From contig NZ_CP134227.1 of assembly GCF_031656915.1 (NCBI RefSeq), positions 3,720,001-3,784,000 of the forward strand: a stretch of DNA of 64,000 nt, in the 5' to 3' direction. Position 1 is the first letter of the stretch. Each line of letters starts with the position of its first letter. A program made the translations under genes and the position numbers. Shown here piece after piece: positions 8,873-15,332 of the stretch. Below the pieces are notes generated by a model. That model saw only the letters and a program-made list of their open reading frames with translations. It had not been told where the DNA came from and made no database searches. The stretch comes from Nocardioides marmorisolisilvae (GTDB lineage: Bacteria > Actinomycetota > Actinomycetes > Propionibacteriales > Nocardioidaceae).

Positions 8873-9690
8873 TGACCACGCCGACCACGCGAGGTCCCCA
8901 GTCGACCGCCCTCAGCACCCAGTCGGCCTCGGCGCCGGAGCTGCCCGAGGAACTCCTCGCGGTCTTGAAACGGATGCGGTTGCCCTACCTTCGCAACGTC
9001 GCACCCGAAGTGTTGGCCACCGCACGGGCGCAACGCTGGGACCCCGCCGAGGTCCTGCGGGTCCTGATCACCGAGGAGATCCGCGGCCGTGATGACGCCA
9101 CCAGGAGGATGCGACGCAAAGCCGCCGGCCTGCCCGCCGGGAAGACGTTCGAGTCCTGGCGCGAGACCGACTCCTCCATCCCACCCGGCACCCAGACCGG
9201 CCTCGCCACCCTGGAATGGGTCGGCCGGGCCGAGAACCTCGCCGTCGCTGGCCCCAGCGGCACCGGGAAGACGCACTTCGTTGAAGCCCTGGCCCACAAG
9301 GTCATCGACGAGGGCATGCGCGTCTCCTGGTTCAGCCTCGAATCGCTGACCACAGCGATCGGTCGCGCGAGCGTCGATGGATCCGTCGCCAAGACCATCG
9401 CCCGGATCACCAGGGCCGAGCTCATCGTGATTGATGACATCGGCATGCTCCCCGCTGGCCAAGCAGCCGGCGAGGCGTTCTACCGCGTCGTCGACGCTGC
9501 CTACGAACGCCGCTCCATCGCCGTCACCAGCAACCTGCACCCCTCCGGGTTCGACACGATCATGCCCAAGACTCTGGCCACAGCCACCGTCGACAGGCTG
9601 CTCCACCACGCACACGTCGTGCTCACCGAGGGCACCTCACTGCGCCTCTCCGAAGCCACCGCCGGACGAGGAGTGGTGCCTCTGACCTAA
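8872..9690 (+). CDS. istB: IS21-family helper ATPase IstB (copy B)
   Basis: A 272-residue AAA+ ATPase with Walker A GPSGTGKTHF and Walker B LIVIDDIGM, ending in the family tail (VDRLLHHAHVVLTEGTSLRL). ATG 8872 follows the istA stop with a one-base overlap, which fixes the start; the open frame runs further upstream but inside istA. Function as for other IstB: target capture and stimulation of IstA. Confidence 0.92.
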   Translation: MTTPTTRGPQSTALSTQSASAPELPEELLAVLKRMRLPYLRNVAPEVLATARAQRWDPAEVLRVLITEEIRGRDDATRRMRRKAAGLPAGKTFESWRETDSSIPPGTQTGLATLEWVGRAENLAVAGPSGTGKTHFVEALAHKVIDEGMRVSWFSLESLTTAIGRASVDGSVAKTIARITRAELIVIDDIGMLPAGQAAGEAFYRVVDAAYERRSIAVTSNLHPSGFDTIMPKTLATATVDRLLHHAHVVLTEGTSLRLSEATAGRGVVPLT

Positions 9691-9797
9691 CCAACGCAGG
9701 GAGATCAGTTGTCCGTGGACAGGGATATCAACTGTCCGCCAGCAAGGAGATCACCTGACCGCCCACAGGGAAGTCCCGCTGTCCGTTGACACCCAAC

Positions 9798-10054
9798 GCA
9801 CGTGCCTTGCGGCTCACGGCCGCGTCGTTCAGTGCAGTGGCTGCAATGTCCGCCCGTGACTCTGTTGGGGTCGTGCATGCCGCCGCCGCACTTCTGTCCT
9901 CCAGCCTTCGTTTGGCGCGTGACTGACCGGATCAGGTCTGCCTGACGACGCACTCGGCAGCGAGGGCCCCGACGGTCAATGCAGCAGACCCTGTCCCGGA
10001 AGTCGGTAAGGCCCCGTGCCGTCTCCGAGAGTTGAGCCGACAGCTGGCCGAGCG
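9798..10054. other. No gene recognised between copy B and the XRE operon
   Basis: These 257 bp hold no family-like reading frame on either strand. The first ~130 bp continue the pre-insertion sequence described for 4378-4552. The promoter of the next operon begins at about 10055. Confidence 0.4.
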
Positions 10055-10087
10055 TTAGATGCACGATAAGTGCACTATCATGCACTT
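10055..10087 (+). promoter_or_regulatory. Leaderless promoter with a perfect operator palindrome
   Basis: A perfect inverted repeat AAGTGCA-CTATCA-TGCACTT occupies 10068-10087 and touches the ATG at 10088. A third half-site TGCAC lies at 10060-10064. A -10-like TATCAT (10076-10081) ends six bases before the ATG, leaving no room for a ribosome site, so the mRNA is probably leaderless. The palindrome covers the -10, which fits autorepression by the XRE protein it precedes. Confidence 0.6.
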
Positions 10088-10711
10088 ATGGACGAGAGTA
10101 CGGCTTCGCTGGCGTCCGCTATCGGCGGTCGCGTGCGCCACGAACGGCAGTCGCGACGGTGGACGCTTGACCAGCTGGCCGAGGTGGCAGGGGTGAGCCG
10201 TCGGATGCTGGTGAATGTCGAGCAGGGTACGGCCAACCCGAGCGTGGGCACGTTGTTGCGCCTCAGCGACGCCCTCGGCGTCGGGCTGCCAGCACTGGTG
10301 GAACCTCCGAAGACCGCACAGCTGACGGTGACCCGCAGCGGGGAGGGCGCGGCGCTGTGGACCGGCGATGCCGGCGGCCGTGGCGTGCTGGTGGCTGGCA
10401 CCCAGCCGCCGGATGTCCTCGAGCTGTGGGACTGGAGCCTTGGGGTCGGGGACGCCCACACAAGCGAGGCTCACCTCGCTGGGACCCGCGAGCTCCTGCA
10501 GGTTCACGAAGGCAGGGTCACCGTGAAGGTCGGCGATCAAGCCGCCACACTCAACGCCGGGGACGCTGTCGGCTTCGCCGGGGACGTCGACCACGGGTAC
10601 GCCAACGCCGGTACGGAGCCGGCCCGATTCTCCTTGACGGTCTTCGAGCCCGGCGTCGGAACCTCACCGAAGTCGAGCAGGTCCGGCAGGGCGGGTGGGA
10701 GCGATGCCTGA
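10088..10711 (+). CDS. XRE-family regulator with C-terminal cupin domain
   Basis: 207 residues. An N-terminal Cro/C1-type helix-turn-helix (about residues 10-65: VRHERQSRRWTLDQLAEVAG, then VSRRMLVNVEQGTANPSVGT) is joined to a C-terminal cupin barrel (about 120-185: LLQVHEGRVTVKVGDQAATL, GDAVGFAGDVDHGYANAG). Such proteins usually repress a neighbouring operon and sense a small molecule in the cupin pocket. I use ATG 10088; an in-frame GTG at 10070 lies inside the palindrome. The 3' end overlaps the next start by 8 bases. It heads a four-gene run ending in a PLP enzyme, so an amino-acid-like inducer is plausible (inference). Confidence 0.85.
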   Translation: MDESTASLASAIGGRVRHERQSRRWTLDQLAEVAGVSRRMLVNVEQGTANPSVGTLLRLSDALGVGLPALVEPPKTAQLTVTRSGEGAALWTGDAGGRGVLVAGTQPPDVLELWDWSLGVGDAHTSEAHLAGTRELLQVHEGRVTVKVGDQAATLNAGDAVGFAGDVDHGYANAGTEPARFSLTVFEPGVGTSPKSSRSGRAGGSDA

Positions 10712-11414
10712 CCTCGGGTCGTTCCTCAAGGGTGCCCACGTCGACCGTTCCGTTTTCGAGTTGCGCCCGGACTATCGCGCCATGCTGCTGGCTGTCGACG
10801 GCATCAGACCCGGTGCGGGCGACGAGGACAGCGAGGCCCTGCTCGTCGCCGCGGAGGCGTCGGTGCGTGAGCCGGCCGACCGACCGGTCGAGGAGTTGCC
10901 CCACATCGCGTCGTGGCGCGAGGCCTATCGGGCGTTCGGCGCCAAGCCGCAACGCACCCGCAACAGCCTCGAAGCACTGACGCGACGTGCCGGCTCGGAG
11001 GCAGGTCTGCCCCGGGTCAACCGGCTCACTGACATCTACAACGCGATCTCAGTCATCCACCAGGTGCCGCTTGGTGGTGAGGACCTGAACCGGTACGTCG
11101 GATCACCGCGGCTGATCCGGGCGACCGGTGAAGAGCCGTTCGACACGGTCGCGGACGGAGCCGACGTCGTGGTGCACCCCGAGGCCGGCGAGGTGGTGTG
11201 GTGTGACGAGATCGGCGTGACCTGCCGACGCTGGAACTGGCGCCAAGCCACCCGCACCCGGCTCCACGACGGCACCACCGCTGCACTGTTCATCCTCGAT
11301 GCCCTCGACCCGATGACCGATCAGGACCTCGACGGTGTGGCCGACGACCTGCTCACCAACGTCGCGAGGCTCGGTCCGAACGTGCACTCCGCCCGGCGAG
11401 TCATCCGCCCTTGA
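10704..11414 (+). CDS. B3/B4 (PheRS beta editing-like) domain protein
   Basis: A 236-residue free-standing B3/B4 domain protein (COG3382-like). Recognisable segments are LPHIASWREAYRAFGAKPQR, LPRVNRLTDIYNAISVIHQV and the C-terminal CRRWNWRQATRTRLHDGTT. In phenylalanyl-tRNA synthetase this fold hydrolyses mischarged tRNA, and stand-alone members may edit tRNAs in trans. ATG 10704 is preceded by a GGGAG stretch and overlaps the XRE gene. Pairing with an XRE-cupin regulator and a PLP enzyme suggests protection against, or use of, an unusual amino acid. That is inference. Confidence 0.75.
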   Translation: MPDLGSFLKGAHVDRSVFELRPDYRAMLLAVDGIRPGAGDEDSEALLVAAEASVREPADRPVEELPHIASWREAYRAFGAKPQRTRNSLEALTRRAGSEAGLPRVNRLTDIYNAISVIHQVPLGGEDLNRYVGSPRLIRATGEEPFDTVADGADVVVHPEAGEVVWCDEIGVTCRRWNWRQATRTRLHDGTTAALFILDALDPMTDQDLDGVADDLLTNVARLGPNVHSARRVIRP

Positions 11415-11478
11415 CCAAGCTCCGTCCACCCAGACCCCCCATGAACTCACCCGTACGACGGCGACCAGGAGATCACCG

Positions 11479-11802
11479 ATGATGTGCTGCCAGTTCATCT
11501 TCAGGCCGGGAACCTACGACGATGACTTCCACCGGCTCGACGCCCAGATCGACGACTACGCCCGCAGCCTTCCCGGTTTCCAGCGGGTCGAGAAGTGGCT
11601 GGCTCCCGAGGACGGCATGGTCAACGCGATGTACTACTTCGCCGACAAGACCGACGTCGCCAAGCTCGCTCGCCTCCCCGCCCATCTCGAGGCCAAGGCC
11701 GGGGTTGCCCGCTGGTACGACGGGTACCGCATCGTCATCAGTCAGGTCACCGGCACCTATGGCGACGGCCGACTCCCCGCCGACGAGGGCCGCGTGGACT
11801 GA
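11479..11802 (+). CDS. ABM-like (dimeric alpha-beta barrel) small protein
   Basis: 107 residues starting MMCCQFIFRPGTYDDDFHRL, with RSLPGFQRVEKWLAPED and MYYFADKTDVAKLARLPAHL. The pattern of a short beta-alpha-beta-beta protein with xxPGFxxxExW resembles the antibiotic-biosynthesis-monooxygenase-like superfamily (heme-free oxygenases, isomerases and dehydratases). AGGAG lies 7 bases before ATG 11479. It ends two bases before the next gene, so it belongs to the operon. Its chemistry cannot be read from sequence. The Met-Met-Cys-Cys start is odd and might bind a metal or thiol. Confidence 0.6.
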   Translation: MMCCQFIFRPGTYDDDFHRLDAQIDDYARSLPGFQRVEKWLAPEDGMVNAMYYFADKTDVAKLARLPAHLEAKAGVARWYDGYRIVISQVTGTYGDGRLPADEGRVD

Positions 11803-11804
11803 AG

Positions 11805-13028
11805 ATGACCACCAAGCAGACCAGCCGGCCGGACAAGCACGACCCCGGCACCGTCGCCGACAACACCTGGTTCGTCCACGGCGGCAACCGTTGCGACGAC
11901 ACCACCGGCGCCATCCGCACCCCCATCGTGATGGCCAACAGCTACCAGCTCCCCGAAGACCCCACGACTCTCGACGACTCCGACTATGGCGGCCTGGTCT
12001 ACACCCGCGAGCACGGCGCCAATCAGCTCGGCCTCGAACGCAAGCTCGCTGCGCTCGACCACGGCGAAGCCGCCGCCGTCTTTGGCACTGGCATGGCCGC
12101 CCTGCACGCCGCGTTCTTCACCATCCTCAACCCCGGCGACCACGCCATCGTCTCCAACGTCACCTATATGCGCGTGTGGGGTCTGTTCGACTCCCTACTG
12201 CCCGCCAAGCTCGGCATCGTCGTCGACTTCGTCAACATCACCGACCTCGACGCCGTCCGCGCAGCAGTTCGTCCGAACACCCGCCTGATCCACACCGAGG
12301 TCATCGCCAACCCCGACCTCCGCGTCTCCGACATCGCCGCCCTGGCCGACATCGCCCACGCCGCCGGCGCAACGCTCACCGTCGACGCCACCTTCACCCC
12401 GCCGCCCCTGTTCCGGCCCCTCGACCGCGGAGCCGATCTGACATTGCACTCGCTGACCAAGTACTACAGCGGTCACGGTGACGCCATGGGCGGCGCCGTC
12501 GTCGGCGCCAGCGCGTCGATCGAGGCGATCCGCACGGGCGCGCTGCACCACGTGGGCGGGGCCATCTCGCCGTTCAACGCCTGGCTCATCATGCGCGGCA
12601 CCATCACCCTGCCGCTGCGCATCGAACGGCACAGTGCCAACGCCCAAGCCATCGCCGAGTTCCTCGCCGCCGACCCGCGCATCGCCCACGTCGCCTACCC
12701 CGGCCTGCCCGGCGACCCCCACCACGCCCGCGCCAGCGCCCAGCTCCGCGGGGGCGCCGGGGGCGTCGTGTCCTTCGCCATCGCGGGCCTTCACCAGGAC
12801 CGCGTCCGGTTCGTCAACGACCTGCGCGTGATCACCTCCGCCGTCTCCCTGGGCCACGACGAAACGCTCGTCGCCTACGAGAACTACGCCGAAGCCCGCG
12901 CCTCCGCGTTCGACGCCCCCTTCCGTGACCACGGCCTCATCCGCCTCGCCGTCGGGCTCGAGGCAGCAGACGACCTCATCGCCGATCTAGACGCAGCCCT
13001 GACCACGGTTTACGGTCCCGCCGAATAG
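11805..13028 (+). CDS. Cys/Met-metabolism PLP-dependent enzyme (gamma-synthase/gamma-lyase family)
   Basis: 407 residues, the usual length for the trans-sulfuration family. Key parts are YTREHGANQLGLERKLAALD, the FGTGMAALHAAF cofactor loop, VDATFTPP (Asp for the pyridine nitrogen) and LHSLTKYYSGHGDAMGG with Lys219 as the PLP lysine. Members make or break C-gamma-S bonds (cystathionine gamma-synthase, methionine gamma-lyase) or eliminate O-acyl groups, and the exact reaction cannot be chosen. ATG 11805 is two bases after the ABM-like stop. As last gene of an operon with a tRNA-editing-like protein, destruction of a toxic sulfur or gamma-substituted amino acid is one possible job (inference). 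Confidence 0.85.
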   Translation: MTTKQTSRPDKHDPGTVADNTWFVHGGNRCDDTTGAIRTPIVMANSYQLPEDPTTLDDSDYGGLVYTREHGANQLGLERKLAALDHGEAAAVFGTGMAALHAAFFTILNPGDHAIVSNVTYMRVWGLFDSLLPAKLGIVVDFVNITDLDAVRAAVRPNTRLIHTEVIANPDLRVSDIAALADIAHAAGATLTVDATFTPPPLFRPLDRGADLTLHSLTKYYSGHGDAMGGAVVGASASIEAIRTGALHHVGGAISPFNAWLIMRGTITLPLRIERHSANAQAIAEFLAADPRIAHVAYPGLPGDPHHARASAQLRGGAGGVVSFAIAGLHQDRVRFVNDLRVITSAVSLGHDETLVAYENYAEARASAFDAPFRDHGLIRLAVGLEAADDLIADLDAALTTVYGPAE

Positions 13029-13410
13029 CTCCACGAAGGTCCATCCAGCCGTGGGACGTGGCCCCCGACAGCGACGCCGCGGGGCGTGGTTCGACTGGCT
13101 CGCACCCTCCGACCATGTCGGAGTCCTGGCTGTCGACCACCGCGAGCGAACCCACCCATCGCTGGTCATCGCGACCACGTCACCGCAGTCAGCGCTGACG
13201 ATCTGCTCCTCCACTGAGCGTGACCGCGGCCCAACCGGTCGAGCGGATCGCCGACTCGCGTGCGGACCCGCGGCGGCGTTCACCGATCTGCGCGCCATGC
13301 TCAAACGCGAGGGCCCTCGTAGAGTCCGCCCCTGCAGTGCGACCCCGAGGCGGGCGGCTCCACGCGCGTCGCGACAGCGGGACCCTTCGGATGTACGGCG
13401 AGCGCGGCGT
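13029..13410. other. No gene recognised (382 bp)
   Basis: The PLP gene (plus) and the GNAT gene (minus) converge here. Several arginine-rich frames are open, but none resembles a protein family. I saw no clear terminator stem with a U run. Confidence 0.35.
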
Positions 13411-13968
13411 TCACACGTGGTTCAAAGCGCGCCAGTCATCCGCGGTGATCGACCACACCTCGGCGTCATGTGAGGGTCCACCAGGAACGGGGACGAAGTT
13501 CTTTCGAAGCACACCCTCGAGAGTGAAGCCCAAACGCTTGGCGACAGCGCGGCTGCGTTCGTTATCGAGGAGGTTCGTCCATTGAACCCGAGCCATTCCG
13601 CGTTCTCTGAACGCCCAATCGAGAGCATGCCAAGCCGCACGCTTGATCAGGCCCCGGCCCTCGAAGTCCGCGCAGATCCACACGCCGATCTCACAGCGGC
13701 GCATCGCAACGCTGAACTCGGGAAACCCCACTATCCCGATCAGACGATCGCCATGCCACAAGCCAGCAAGATGCCGGGCGTCGCTGGCGTGTGCATCGGC
13801 GAAGCGCTGCAGGAACGTTCTGGATTCATCGACCGTCCGCACGTGATAGGCAAAGGCCAGTTGCTTGATATGCGTGCGATCTCCGTCGACAGCCGCCAAG
13901 AACTGCTCCGCATGCCAGGGCTCGAGTGGCCCGAGTGCAGCCCCACCGCCCAGGTCATAGACGAACAC
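13411..13968 (-). CDS. RimJ/RimL-type GNAT N-acetyltransferase
   Basis: 185 residues from a GTG at 13968 (VFVYDLGGGAALGPLEPWHA). The GNAT core is clear: HLAGLWHGDRLIGIVGFPEF, EIGVWICADFEGRGLIKRAA (acetyl-CoA loop) and RVQWTNLLDNERSRAVAKRL, then GFTLEGVLR. RimL relatives acetylate ribosomal protein or other N-termini, or small molecules. The frame is open to 14064, but GAGAGGGG seven bases before the GTG and the family N-terminus favour the short form. It converges with the PLP enzyme. Confidence 0.8.
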   Translation of the reverse strand: MFVYDLGGGAALGPLEPWHAEQFLAAVDGDRTHIKQLAFAYHVRTVDESRTFLQRFADAHASDARHLAGLWHGDRLIGIVGFPEFSVAMRRCEIGVWICADFEGRGLIKRAAWHALDWAFRERGMARVQWTNLLDNERSRAVAKRLGFTLEGVLRKNFVPVPGGPSHDAEVWSITADDWRALNHV

Positions 13969-14297
13969 ACATCTGCCCCTCTCGCTCAGCTTCACGCGAA
14001 CTGTGGCACCGTGACAACCATCAGGCAAGAGGCGTTCCCCGGGCCGGATCTGCGCGGACGCCACCTGAACCGACGTGCGTTGTCATGCCGCGAACCGTGA
14101 GCGTGCGTCCCTCACCCAAGACGGTCAGGTCGTAGCGAGGCCACGTCGCAGATCCGATGGAGCGCGGCGAGTGGGTCGCGTCGGCCCGCCTCGCCAGCGG
14201 CCATGGCTCGGATCAGCATCTCCCGACTGAGCGGGCGCCGGCGTACTCTGGAAGGCACTCCCTCGGATGCGCGAGGGCTCTCGATTGGAGGGCTCCC
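13969..14297. other. Intergenic region upstream of the MreB-like gene, with a hairpin
   Basis: The region lies between divergent genes. A perfect 6-bp hairpin CCCTCG-GATGCG-CGAGGG at 14260-14277 lies in the probable 5' leader, ten bases before the GGAGG ribosome site of the MreB-like gene. A TACTCT hexamer near 14244 could be a -10. I see no reading frame that looks like a protein. Confidence 0.4.
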
Positions 14298-15308
14298 ATG
14301 ACCGGATTCGGTATCGATCTCGGCACGGCCAACACGGTCGTCTGCGACCAGAGACACGGCGTCGTCCTCGACGAGCCGTCGGTGATGGTCGTGCCCAACG
14401 CGCAGGGCCGCTCGAAGCGAGTCCATCCCTTGCTCGTGGGCACAGAGGCACGCGCGCTGATCGGTCGCTGCCCGGTCGGTCTGACCGCCGTACGACCACT
14501 ACGAGACGGCGTGATCGTGGATCTCGAAGCCGCCCGCGCCTTCGTCGTGGGCGTGCTCGGCAAGCTGTCGATGTCACGACGGATACGCCCTCACGCGGTC
14601 ATCGGTGTACCGGCAGGCGCCACCGCGCTCGAGCGTCGCGCGTTGCTCGAGGTCGCCGATGAGGCCGGCATCCGACGCGCCGCGCTGGTGCCCGAGCCGA
14701 TCGCCGGAGCCATGGGCTGCGGCATCGACCCGCTGGAGGCCCGCGCCCACATGGTGGTCGACGTCGGCGGGGGTACGTCGGAGGTGACGAGCTTCTGCTT
14801 CGGCGGGATCCTGTCCCATCGCTCCACCCGGGTCGCCGGTGACGAGATGACGCTGGCGCTCTACCACCACCTGCGTACCGAGCATCACCTCCTGGTCGGG
14901 GAGCTCACCGCCGAGGCACTCAAGTGCAGCCTCGCGACTGACGACGCGCTCTCGGCGGTGGTGCAGGGCATCGATCTCGCCACCGGCCGGCCCCGGTTGC
15001 TGACTCTGGACTCCGCAGAGGTGCTGGAGGCATTGCGGCCCACCGTGGAGACGATCATCGCCGATCTCGGAGGCGCGCTGGAGGACCTACCTCCTCAGGC
15101 GGCCGACGACATCTTGGAGGAGGGCATCACGGTCTTCGGCGGCTGCAGTCTGCTGCGCGGCTTCGACAAGCTGCTGGAGTCCTCCTTCGCCTTCCCGGTC
15201 AAGATGGCCGAACGGCCGCTGACCTGTGTGGCCGAGGGCGCAGCTCTGTGCCTGGCGAACCCCGCGGTGCACCACGCCTTCGAGAACGCCTTCATCGAGG
15301 CCGCCTGA
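14298..15308 (+). CDS. MreB/Mbl-like actin homologue
   Basis: 336 residues, close to MreB length. The actin/Hsp70 phosphate loops are present: phosphate-1 GIDLGTANTVV, the interdomain segment PEPIAGAMGCGIDP, phosphate-2 MVVDVGGGTSEVTSF and the adenosine motif ITVFGGCSLLRGFDKLL. MreB filaments organise the elongation machinery, normally with RodA and PBP2. GGAGG at 14287-14291 precedes ATG 14298. It converges on a gene coding a fused RodA-PBP2, which supports a cell-wall role. Several residues differ from canonical MreB, so it may be a divergent accessory paralogue (inference). Confidence 0.85.
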   Translation: MTGFGIDLGTANTVVCDQRHGVVLDEPSVMVVPNAQGRSKRVHPLLVGTEARALIGRCPVGLTAVRPLRDGVIVDLEAARAFVVGVLGKLSMSRRIRPHAVIGVPAGATALERRALLEVADEAGIRRAALVPEPIAGAMGCGIDPLEARAHMVVDVGGGTSEVTSFCFGGILSHRSTRVAGDEMTLALYHHLRTEHHLLVGELTAEALKCSLATDDALSAVVQGIDLATGRPRLLTLDSAEVLEALRPTVETIIADLGGALEDLPPQAADDILEEGITVFGGCSLLRGFDKLLESSFAFPVKMAERPLTCVAEGAALCLANPAVHHAFENAFIEAA

Positions 15309-15332
15309 ACCTGTCCGGCTCCCGGGGCTCGG

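Larger units (their letters stand above)
7154..9791 (+). mobile_element. IS21-family insertion sequence (copy B), 2638 bp, different from copy A
   Basis: The left end begins TGACAGCGGACAG and the right end (complement) TGTCAACGGACAG. An inner block GGGAGATCAG(C/T)TGTCCG is repeated at both ends (left near 7196-7221, right near 9699-9724), with further GGACAG and GATCTCC copies. The element is flanked by the 6-bp duplication CCCAAC (7148-7153 and 9792-9797; the base before it also matches, so 7 bp is possible). Ends and proteins differ clearly from copy A. It starts only 44 bp past copy A's right-hand target duplication. Confidence 0.93.

Noticed and set aside
4553-9791. A composite transposon made by the two IS21 elements
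   Set aside because: The elements are different, each has its own target duplication, and no cargo lies in the 50 bp between them.
4374-9927. A gene interrupted by both IS21 copies
   Set aside because: The repaired frame is open, but its translation has no recognisable domain and could be chance; kept only as a note on the flank.
13029-13410. Arginine-rich reading frames on both strands
   Set aside because: No family-like segments, no ribosome sites, and typical of non-coding high-GC DNA.
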